Under the pieces are notes generated by a model. That model saw only the letters and a program-made list of their open reading frames with translations, did no database searches and was not told where the DNA came from. This document shows, in pieces, positions 57,803 to 64,000 of a DNA stretch of 64,000 nucleotides. The stretch's first letter is position 1, and each line of letters opens with the position of its first letter. This stretch comes from Planomonospora sp. ID82291. GTDB lineage: Bacteria; Actinomycetota; Actinomycetes; Streptosporangiales; Streptosporangiaceae. A program made the position numbers and the translations under genes. The stretch is taken from positions 434,001-498,000 of the forward strand of contig NZ_JABTEX010000002.1 in the NCBI RefSeq assembly GCF_015711645.1. Reading direction: 5' to 3'.

Positions 57803-58984
57803 GTGTCGTTGCCACCGCTGGTAGAGCCGGCAGCCGAGCTGACCGTCGACGAGGTGCGCCGTTACTCGCGTCACCTGATCATCCCCGACGTGGGCATGGC
57901 CGGGCAGAAGCGCCTGAAGAACGCCAAGGTGCTCTGCGTGGGCGCCGGAGGACTGGGATCCCCGGCCCTGCTGTACCTCGCGGCCGCGGGCGTCGGCACG
58001 CTGGGCGTCATCGACTTCGACGTCGTCGACGAGTCCAACCTGCAGCGCCAGGTCATCCACGGGCAGTCCGACGTCGGCCGCCCCAAGGCCGAGAGCGCCG
58101 CGGCCTCGGTCCGGGAGATCAACCCGCTGATCGACGTGGTCGTCCACAACGAGGTGCTGACCACCGAGAACGTCATGGAGGTCTTCTCCGGCTACGACCT
58201 GATCGTGGACGGCACCGACAACTTCGCCACCCGCTACATGGTGAACGACGCGGCGGTCCTGCTCGGCAAGCCGTACGTCTGGGGGTCGATCTACCGCTTC
58301 GACGGCCAGGCCAGCGTCTTCTGGGCCGAGCACGGCCCCTGCTACCGCTGCCTCTACCCCGAGCCCCCGCCGCCCGGCATGGTGCCCTCCTGCGCCGAGG
58401 GCGGCGTGCTCGGCGTGCTGTGCGCGTCGATCGGCTCCATCCAGGTCAACGAGGCCATCAAGGTGCTCACCGGCATCGGCGAGCCGCTGGTCGGCCGCCT
58501 GATGATCTACGACGCCCTGGAGATGACCTACCGCTCGGTCAAGGTCCGCAAGGACCCCGAGTGCGTGCTCTGCGGCAAGAACCCCACGGTCACCGCGCTC
58601 CTGGAGGACTACGAGGCGTTCTGCGGCGCGGTCTCCGCCGAGGCGCAGGAGGCGGCCTCCGGTTCGACGATCACCGCGGCCGAGCTCAAGTCCTGGCAGG
58701 ACGCGGGTGAGAACGTCTACGTGGTCGACGTCCGCGAGCCGAACGAGTACGAGATCGTCTCCATCCCGGGCGCCGTGCTCATCCCCAAGGGCGAGTTCCT
58801 CAACGGCTCCGCCCTGGAGCGGCTCCCGCAGGACAAGAGGATCGTGCTGCACTGCAAGTCCGGCGCCCGCTCCGCCGAGTGCCTGGCGATCGTCAAGAAC
58901 GCCGGCTTCGCCGACGCGGTCCACGTCGGCGGCGGCGTGCTGAGCTGGATCAAGACGGTCGACCCGAGCCTGCCGGCCTACTAG
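57803..58984 (+). CDS. moeZ: Adenylyltransferase/sulfurtransferase MoeZ
   Basis: MoeZ activates sulfur-carrier proteins (MoaD2, CysO, ThiS-type) by adenylation and sulfur transfer. The 393-residue protein has an E1/ThiF domain: VRRYSRHLIIPDVGMAGQKR, VGAGGLGSPALLYLAAAGVG (nucleotide loop), DESNLQRQ, TDNFATRY, and a zinc site (YRCLYPEPP, CVLCGKNP). A C-terminal rhodanese domain has the active Cys in LHCKSGARSAECLA. GTG 57803 is the start. M. tuberculosis Rv3206c is the recalled equivalent. Confidence 0.95.
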   Translation: MSLPPLVEPAAELTVDEVRRYSRHLIIPDVGMAGQKRLKNAKVLCVGAGGLGSPALLYLAAAGVGTLGVIDFDVVDESNLQRQVIHGQSDVGRPKAESAAASVREINPLIDVVVHNEVLTTENVMEVFSGYDLIVDGTDNFATRYMVNDAAVLLGKPYVWGSIYRFDGQASVFWAEHGPCYRCLYPEPPPPGMVPSCAEGGVLGVLCASIGSIQVNEAIKVLTGIGEPLVGRLMIYDALEMTYRSVKVRKDPECVLCGKNPTVTALLEDYEAFCGAVSAEAQEAASGSTITAAELKSWQDAGENVYVVDVREPNEYEIVSIPGAVLIPKGEFLNGSALERLPQDKRIVLHCKSGARSAECLAIVKNAGFADAVHVGGGVLSWIKTVDPSLPAY

Positions 58985-59022
58985 GCCCGCCGGCCCGGCC
59001 CCGCCGTCGTCCGTACGGCGCG

Positions 59023-59051
59023 CGCCCCGTGGAGCTCTGCTCCGCGGGGCG
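59023..59051. terminator. Hairpin between moeZ and the winged-helix gene
   Basis: CGCCCCGTGGAGC (59023-59035) and GCTCCGCGGGGCG (59039-59051) form a 13-bp stem with one T:G wobble and a 3-base loop. It separates convergent genes. Confidence 0.75.
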
Positions 59052-59110
59052 TCCGCCGTTTCGGGGAGGGCCCGTCCGGATCGGGCGGGCCGGTCCGGGG
59101 CGGGCGCCCC

Positions 59111-59413
59111 TCACTCCGGGGTGAGGCTGAGCCCCGACTGCGCGACGATCGCCTGCAGGGCCGCCACGTGGGCGAGGTAGGCCCCGCGTCCGGGCGCGGA
59201 GAGCTTCAGCCAGGTCCGGGGCCGCTTGCCGACGTATCCCTTGCGGATCTCGACGTATCCGGCGCCCTCCAGGGCGCTCGCGTGCTTGGAGAGCACCGAG
59301 TCGCTCACCCCGACCTGGTCGCGGACGAACCCGAACTCGGCCTCGTCCGCCGCCGCCAGCAGCGCGACGATCTGCAGCCGCACGGGCGCGTGGATGACCG
59401 GGTCGAGGTGCAT
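59111..59413 (-). CDS. Winged-helix transcriptional regulator (ArsR/HTH-27 type)
   Basis: This 100-residue regulator has HAPVRLQIVALLAAADEAEF, then recognition helix VGVSDSVLSKHASALEGAGY and wing RKGYVGKRPRTWLKLS. It belongs to the small group found with a membrane protein of unknown function in actinobacteria. ATG 59413 has AAGGGG upstream and overlaps the TGA of the upstream gene (TGATG). The likely operator pair lies upstream of the two-gene operon at 59975-60011. Confidence 0.88.
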   Translation of the reverse strand: MHLDPVIHAPVRLQIVALLAAADEAEFGFVRDQVGVSDSVLSKHASALEGAGYVEIRKGYVGKRPRTWLKLSAPGRGAYLAHVAALQAIVAQSGLSLTPE

Positions 59414-59907
59414 CACTCACCCCTTTCGATCTTGGCGGCGTTGCGGCGGGAGATCCAGCGGGCGAGGAGCGGGCCGGTGAGGCCCATGACCGCGGTCAGC
59501 GTCAGGCAGGCCCACGTCGCGGCGTACGGGACCTCCCGCGCGGCCAGGAACAGGGCGAACGCCACGGTGAGGCCGACCAGCGAGAAGACCCAGACCATGT
59601 AGCCGGCGAATCCCGCCATGTCGAGGACGCTCTTGTGGGCCCGCATGCTGCCGCTGCGGCCGACCGCGATGGAGCACCCGGTGATCCCGGCCACCGCCAG
59701 CACGATGCCCGCGATCCGCAGGGGCAGCGGGGTCAGGGGGTCACTGGCGACCTGGATCAGGGTGACCGACAGGCCGATGCCCACCACGAACCAGGCGGGG
59801 AACCACGGGGTGGAGCGCACGGCCCGCGCCTGCGTGGCGCGGATGCCGGACAGGGCGCGGGCGGCCTCCTCCGGGGAGAGGTCCATGCTCTCGGGGGTGG
59901 CGTTCAT
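59413..59907 (-). CDS. Four-helix membrane protein, operon partner of the regulator
   Basis: This 164-residue protein has four helices (FPAWFVVGIGLSVTLIQVAS, IAGIVLAVAGITGCSIAVGR, DMAGFAGYMVWVFSLVGLTV, ATWACLTLTAVMGLTGPLLA) and an N-terminal helix that may bind the membrane surface. It is the first gene of the operon; the regulator follows with TGATG coupling. Its function is unknown, but such pairs usually act in membrane-stress or drug responses. ATG 59907 has GGAGCCCTC upstream. Confidence 0.82.
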   Translation of the reverse strand: MNATPESMDLSPEEAARALSGIRATQARAVRSTPWFPAWFVVGIGLSVTLIQVASDPLTPLPLRIAGIVLAVAGITGCSIAVGRSGSMRAHKSVLDMAGFAGYMVWVFSLVGLTVAFALFLAAREVPYAATWACLTLTAVMGLTGPLLARWISRRNAAKIERGE

Positions 59908-59974
59908 GAGGGCTCCTTCTCCGGGCTTCTCCGGGCGGCTTCCCGCCGGCCCTTTCCGTTCTCTTTCCAATAAG

Positions 59975-60011
59975 GAAAGTACTTTCTGCTTTCCGCTCCG
60001 TCAAGTACTTT
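59975..60011. promoter_or_regulatory. Paired GAAAGTACTTTC-type operator candidates
   Basis: A perfect 12-bp palindrome, GAAAGTACTTTC (59975-59986), and a related AAGTACTTT (60003-60011) have centres 26 bp apart. They lie upstream of both the membrane/regulator operon (minus) and the secreted protein gene (plus). They fit autoregulation by the winged-helix protein. Confidence 0.6.
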
Positions 60012-60075
60012 CCGGTGTCCCTGATCTCGGGAGAATGGGGAATGGCACCGGTCCGCCCGCACTAAGGTCGGGGGC

Positions 60076-60807
60076 GTGAACGACGTGCCGGGCCGGCGGC
60101 GGGCGCGGTCCGCGCTGGTGGCGGCGTCCGCCCTCACCCTGACCTGCGCGGCCGTGGCCGGTGTCGCCGCGAGCGCCGCGGGAGCCGAGCTCGTCCGGGG
60201 CCCGAGCGCGGCGGAGCTGGACCGGGCCGCCGCCGCCGAGGTGGCCCGCCGATGGCGGGTCTGGCCCGCGGGGAAGGTCTTCCCCGCGACGGTGCGCTAC
60301 TCCGCCGAGCAGGGCGGGACCGAGCGGGCCCGCAGGGTGGGCATCTCCCCGGAGACGGACTGCGACCGGGCCGTGGACGCCGCGCTGCGCGAGGCGCTGA
60401 CCCGGGCGGGCTGCCGGGGGATCCTGCGCGCCACCTACCTCGACGCCCTCCAGGGCGTCGTCCTCACCGTCGGCGTCGCGGCGTTCCCCGGGGAGGCCCG
60501 GGCGGCCTCGGCCGCGGCGGGACTGCCCAGGGGCGGGCGCCCTTCCCCGGGCCTGAGGGCCCTGGCCTTCCCCGGCACGGTCGCCGACCGGTTCACCCAG
60601 GCGGGCCGGCAGGCGAGCACGGTGCGCGCCGGCGGGCCGTACCTGGTGATGGTCACCGCGGGGCGGGCCGACGGGCGCCCGGCGAAGACGGCGGGCCGCC
60701 AGCGGCCGACCCTGTTCGCCTTCACCGGCGACATCGCCGACCGGATCCTCGCGGACCTGTCCGCTCCCGCCCGGCCGGACTGCTCCGCCCCGGGGTGGCG
60801 GTGCTGA
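60076..60807 (+). CDS. Secreted protein of protease cassette 1 (paralogue of 62350-63303)
   Basis: This 243-residue protein has a signal peptide or anchor (ARSALVAASALTLTCAAVAG) and a mature domain shared with the paralogue: VARRWRVWPAGKVFPATVRY, RARRVGISPETDCDRAVDAA, GCRGILRATYLDALQGVVLT, and a C-terminal end with two Cys (DCSAPGWRC). The same Cys-x-C spacing occurs in the paralogue (PRCTQGNVC). GTG 60076 is the start. Its TGA overlaps the next gene by seven bases. Function unknown; it may be the protease's substrate or chaperone. Confidence 0.78.
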   Translation: MNDVPGRRRARSALVAASALTLTCAAVAGVAASAAGAELVRGPSAAELDRAAAAEVARRWRVWPAGKVFPATVRYSAEQGGTERARRVGISPETDCDRAVDAALREALTRAGCRGILRATYLDALQGVVLTVGVAAFPGEARAASAAAGLPRGGRPSPGLRALAFPGTVADRFTQAGRQASTVRAGGPYLVMVTAGRADGRPAKTAGRQRPTLFAFTGDIADRILADLSAPARPDCSAPGWRC

Positions 60808-62117
60808 GGCGACGGTCCCGGTGGCGGGGGCGGGCGCGGTGGCGGGCCCGGCGGGCGGTCCGGTGGACGGCCGCGGCCGGGACGCTGGCCGCGCTCGCCT
60901 GCGGGTTCGTCCCGGTCCTCCCCGCCGGGGCCGCCCACGCCGACGAGGTCAGGAGCAGACAGCGGGAGGTGCTGCGGACCCTGGACCTGCCCCGGGCCTG
61001 GCGGACCTCCCAGGGACACGGGGTGACCGTCGCGGTGCTGGACTCCGGGGTGGACGCACGCCACCGCGACCTGGCGGGCTCGGTGACCGAGGGCAGGGAC
61101 TTCACGGCCGGGGCCAACCCGCCGGGCACGGCGCCCCCGCGGCTGCACGGCACCTACATGGCCTCCCTGATCGCCGGGCACGGCCACGGCCCGGGCGGCG
61201 CCGACGGGGTGATCGGGGTCGCGCCCCGGGCGCGGGTGCTCTCGGTGCGGGTGATCCTGGAGGACGAGGAGCCGGGGTTCCGGGAGTTCAACGCCGCCGA
61301 GCGGTTCGAGAACGTGGTGGCCAGGGGCATCCGGTACGCCGTGGACCACGGCGCCGACGTGATCAACATGTCGATCTCGAAGGAGCTGGCCACCGGTGAG
61401 GAGCGGGCGGCGATCCGCTACGCGGTCTCCCGGGGGGTGGTGCTCGTGGCGGCGGCCGGGAACGAGGGCGCGGGGAAGGCCGCCGACGACGGGTACGCGC
61501 CCTACTCCTATCCGGCGTCCTTCCCGGGGGTGGTCTCGGTGGCGGCCACGGGGCCGGGCCTGCGCCGGGCCTCCTTCTCCAACGCCAACCCCTCGGTCCT
61601 GGTGGCGGCGCCCGGCGTGGACGTCCTCGGGGCGGGCCCCGGCGACGCGTACTGGGTCGGCCGCGGCACCTCCCAGGCGACCGCGCTGGTCTCCGGCGTG
61701 GCCGCACTGATCAAGTCGGAGCATCCGGAGATGTCGCCCGCGCTGGTGGCGCAGGCGCTCACCGCGGGCGCGACCCGGCGGCCGGCGGGCGGCTACGACA
61801 CCGGCACGGGTTTCGGCGTGGTCAACGCCGCCCGGGCGCTCGCCGAGGCGGCCCGGATCTCCCGCCACACCCACACCGCCGCGGGACCGGGGGTCCACGA
61901 TCCGGCCCGCCCGCTGGGCGCGGACTCGCGAGCGGCCGGACCGGTCCGGGTGGTCCACCGGGACCGGCGCCGGATCGCCGTCTACGCGGGGGTGGCGCTG
62001 GCCGGCGGGATCGGGGCCGTCGCGTCCCTCGCGGTGATCGCGGTCACCGCCGGGCGGGTGCGGACGGCGGACCCGGTGCCCGTCCCGGCCGCCCACGAAC
62101 CCGTACCCGCGCCCTGA
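60801..62117 (+). CDS. Mycosin-like S8 serine protease (cassette 1)
   Basis: The 438-residue subtilisin-type protease has the catalytic Asp in VTVAVLDSGVDARHRDLAGS, the His in PPRLHGTYMASLIAGHGHGP, the oxyanion Asn in VLVAAAGNEG, and Ser in GRGTSQATALVSGVAALIKS. An N-terminal signal sequence and a C-terminal helix (IAVYAGVALAGGIGAVASLA) give the mycosin topology of ESX-associated proteases. The Ser motif GTSQATA differs from the usual GTSFAAP. GTG 60801 overlaps the preceding stop by seven bases, which couples the two. Confidence 0.88.
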   Translation: MLRRRSRWRGRARWRARRAVRWTAAAGTLAALACGFVPVLPAGAAHADEVRSRQREVLRTLDLPRAWRTSQGHGVTVAVLDSGVDARHRDLAGSVTEGRDFTAGANPPGTAPPRLHGTYMASLIAGHGHGPGGADGVIGVAPRARVLSVRVILEDEEPGFREFNAAERFENVVARGIRYAVDHGADVINMSISKELATGEERAAIRYAVSRGVVLVAAAGNEGAGKAADDGYAPYSYPASFPGVVSVAATGPGLRRASFSNANPSVLVAAPGVDVLGAGPGDAYWVGRGTSQATALVSGVAALIKSEHPEMSPALVAQALTAGATRRPAGGYDTGTGFGVVNAARALAEAARISRHTHTAAGPGVHDPARPLGADSRAAGPVRVVHRDRRRIAVYAGVALAGGIGAVASLAVIAVTAGRVRTADPVPVPAAHEPVPAP

Positions 62118-62129
62118 CCCGGCGGCCTG

Positions 62130-62270
62130 CCCGGCCATGTACCCCCGTGCCCCGGCCATGTACCCCGGCCATGTACCCCCGTGCCTCGGCTCGTGCCCGT
62201 ACCCCGGCCCGGACTCCCGCTCCGGCCCGGACGACGTGTCCGGCCCGGACGGCGTGTCCGGCCCGGGGCG
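62130..62270. repeat. Short tandem words between the two protease cassettes
   Basis: GGCCATGTACCCC appears three times between 62132 and 62178, and CCGGCCCGGACGRCGTGT-type words twice or three times between 62222 and 62265. The 232 bp between the cassettes hold no supported gene. Confidence 0.7.
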
Positions 62271-62349
62271 GCATCGCGGGCGCGCTCCGTGACGGCACGA
62301 GCACGGTCCGGCCATGGGGCGGGGAGGAGGCGCGACGTAGCATCGGAGT

Positions 62350-63303
62350 ATGTCGCAGCCCGGGAGGTCCCAGGAGCCGGAACGGCGCCTGGAAACCTCA
62401 CCGCCGCGTGCCCGCGGAGGCTGGCCGCCGGCGGGCGCCGGAGTGCGGCGCGCCGGGGCCGCGCGGGCCGGGGGAGGCCCCCCGCGTCCCGCCGCACGCC
62501 GGGCCAGGGTCCGCCCCTGGCCCCGGTCGTTCCGCGACCGGACGGCGGTCCGCGCCGCCGAGGCGGCCTCGATCGAGCGGGGGATCCGGTTCCGTGCGGT
62601 CTTCCTGCTGCTGGTGGGGATGATCCTCACCGTCGCCGCGACGGACGTGCTGGCCGGCGCGGTCGGCCTGCTCCGCGAGACCGCCTCCCGCCCGCTGACC
62701 CAGGCCGAGAAGGCGCGCTACGTCCAGGAGAACATCGCCGCGCGGTGGCGCACCTGGCCGGCGACCCTGGTCTTCCCGCCGGAACTGGAGTACATCGGTC
62801 TCGGCCGGGTCCAGCTCTACGCCCGCAGGGTCGGCATCGCCCCCGAGACGGCCTGCCGCTCCGGCGCGGACGCCGCGGTCGGGGCGGTCCTGGAGGAGCA
62901 CGGGTGCCGCACGCTCCTGCGCGCCACGTACGTGGACCAGACGTCCGCGTTCGCGGTCACCGTGGGCGTCGCCGTCATGGAGGACGCCGAGCGGCGGCAG
63001 GCGGCGACCGGCGAGCTGTCGAGCGACGACCGGGTGGGCGTCCGGCCGGTGGCCTTCCGCGGCACCGCCACCGAGCTGTTCGGCGCGGCCCAGCGCCAGC
63101 GCAACGCCTGGGTGGGGGTCGGGCCGTACATCGTCTTCTCCACCGCCGGTTACACCGACGGCCGCACCCGCCAGTCGGTCGACCCCGGGGAGATCCTGCA
63201 CAGCGAGCTGTGGCCGACGGCCCAGGCCGTGGCCGGGCGCATCGCCCGCGCGCTGGGCGACGAGCCCGCCGTACCCCGCTGCACCCAGGGGAACGTGTGC
63301 TGA
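62350..63303 (+). CDS. Membrane-anchored protein of protease cassette 2
   Basis: This 317-residue protein has a 90-residue basic Pro/Arg N-terminus, one helix (VFLLLVGMILTVAATDVLAG), then the domain shared with 60076-60807 (IAARWRTWPATLVFPPELEY, YARRVGIAPETACRSGADAA, GCRTLLRATYVDQTSAFAVT), and the C-terminal PRCTQGNVC. It differs from cassette 1 by the long cytoplasmic part. ATG 62350 has CGGAG nearby. It overlaps the next protease gene by seven bases. Confidence 0.8.
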   Translation: MSQPGRSQEPERRLETSPPRARGGWPPAGAGVRRAGAARAGGGPPRPAARRARVRPWPRSFRDRTAVRAAEAASIERGIRFRAVFLLLVGMILTVAATDVLAGAVGLLRETASRPLTQAEKARYVQENIAARWRTWPATLVFPPELEYIGLGRVQLYARRVGIAPETACRSGADAAVGAVLEEHGCRTLLRATYVDQTSAFAVTVGVAVMEDAERRQAATGELSSDDRVGVRPVAFRGTATELFGAAQRQRNAWVGVGPYIVFSTAGYTDGRTRQSVDPGEILHSELWPTAQAVAGRIARALGDEPAVPRCTQGNVC

Positions 63304-64000
63304 GGCGGTGGCGGCTCCGGGCGGTGGGCGCGCCGGTCGCCGCCCTCGCGCTGGTCGCCGGGCCGGTCGCGGCGCCGGTCGCCGCCGACGTCCGGGAGGA
63401 CCAGCGCTGGGTGCTGGAGGCGCTCGGCGTCGAGCAGGCCTGGCGGGCCACCAAGGGCGCGGGGGTCACCGTGGCCCTGGTGGACGGCGAGGTGGACGCG
63501 CAGGTCGCCGAGCTGCGCGGCAGGGTCACCGCCGGGCCGCAGATGGGACCGGGCGGACCGGACGGCCCGGCGGGCTCCGGCGGTGCGGACCCCGCCGGGC
63601 GGCGGCACGGCACCGCGATGGCCTCCCTCATCGCCGGCGCGGGCCGGGGCGAGGGCGGCCTGCTCGGCGTCGCCCCGGAGGCGCGCGTCCTGTCGCTGCC
63701 GCTGGTGCTGGACGACGGGCTCCCCGCGGCCTCGGACGAGGACCTGCGCACCCGCACCGACAGCCCGCTGGCCCGGGCGATCCGCTACGCCACCGACCAC
63801 GGGGCCGCGGTCGTCAGCATGTCGCTGGGCGCCTACGGCCCGCACCGGGCCGAGCGGGAGGCGGTCTCCTACGCGCTCTCCCGGGGGGTGGTGCTCGTCG
63901 CCGCGGTGGGCAACGACGGCGACAGCGAGCACGCCGAGCGCGCCGGCACCTCCTTCTGGAGCTTCCCGGCCGGGTACTCCGGTGTCATCGGGGTGGGGGC
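63297..64000 (+). CDS. Mycosin-like S8 serine protease (cassette 2, runs off right edge)
   Basis: About 234 residues are present: signal sequence (VAALALVAGPVAAPVAADVR), catalytic Asp region VTVALVDGEVDAQVAELRGR, His in RRHGTAMASLIAGAGRG, and oxyanion Asn in LVAAVGNDGD. The Ser lies beyond the window. It resembles the first protease throughout. GTG 63297 overlaps the preceding stop by seven bases as in cassette 1 (GTGCTGAGG junction). Confidence 0.88.
   Translation, partial: MLRRWRLRAVGAPVAALALVAGPVAAPVAADVREDQRWVLEALGVEQAWRATKGAGVTVALVDGEVDAQVAELRGRVTAGPQMGPGGPDGPAGSGGADPAGRRHGTAMASLIAGAGRGEGGLLGVAPEARVLSLPLVLDDGLPAASDEDLRTRTDSPLARAIRYATDHGAAVVSMSLGAYGPHRAEREAVSYALSRGVVLVAAVGNDGDSEHAERAGTSFWSFPAGYSGVIGVG

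Noticed and set aside
60076-64000. A complete type VII secretion locus
   Set aside because: Only mycosin-like proteases and their partners are visible; no EccB/C/D/E or WXG100 gene lies within the window.
1-64000. tRNA or rRNA genes
   Set aside because: No cloverleaf-like or rRNA-like sequence was noticed in the gaps, though this was by eye only.

Overview
The window is very GC-rich actinobacterial chromosome. Gene content points to a Streptosporangiaceae-like organism: MshB for mycothiol, an ECF sigma factor SigE with its anti-sigma factor, DapC/DapE, MoeZ, Ku, mycosin-like S8 proteases and several actinobacteria-only DUFs. The assignment is inferred from gene families, not from a search. 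Gene order also recalls two Mycobacterium tuberculosis blocks (from memory): mshB-fdx-dapC-dapE-LOG-folP2-tag-DUF3117-OMT-sigE-rseA-htrA-tatB-mrp-DUF1003-MgtE/CBS (Rv1170 to Rv1232c), then DEAD helicase-TetR-DUF3107-moeZ (near Rv3206c to Rv3211).

Layout. 1-4.8 kb: partial S9 peptidase, then mshB and small housekeeping genes. 4.8-13.1 kb: accessory block on the minus strand, with a fragment of an ATPase gene, a GNAT, a catalytically dead cysteinyl-tRNA-synthetase relative, and a tight operon of a UvrD-like helicase between two paralogous proteins, one carrying a sigma-70 region 4 helix-turn-helix and paired winged-helix segments. This operon is the best candidate for an undescribed system. 13.1-19.7 kb: methyltransferase, orphan solute-binding lipoprotein, ferredoxin, lysine/DAP genes. 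19.7-20.3 kb: five copies of a 71-bp tandem repeat and a 46-nt hairpin. 20.3-34.7 kb: conserved core, two LOG genes, a DHPS remnant, pepA, and the sigE envelope-stress operon with a possible 45-codon gene inside. 34.8-43.1 kb: transporters, BioY, a CoA-ester lyase, a membrane/secreted pair and a 1141-residue membrane-anchored Asp-box protein. 43.1-45.0 kb: an intact-looking IS607-type element (TnpA plus TnpB). 45.0-60.0 kb: housekeeping and accessory genes, including MarC followed by a 12-unit octamer repeat, a metallo-beta-lactamase-fold protein lacking metal ligands, a RecB-like nuclease, a DEAD-box helicase apparently starting at CTG, Ku and MoeZ. 60.1-64 kb: two tandem cassettes, each a secreted or membrane protein overlapping a mycosin-like protease; the second runs off the right edge.

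Two genome-scale habits stand out. Short duplications repeatedly span stop codons (CysRS-like gene, LOG2/DHPS remnant, pepA, marC, possibly eamA and the hpcH/DUF6529 junction). Two convergent gene pairs share a CTAG palindrome as both TAG stops. No tRNA, rRNA or CRISPR array was seen.
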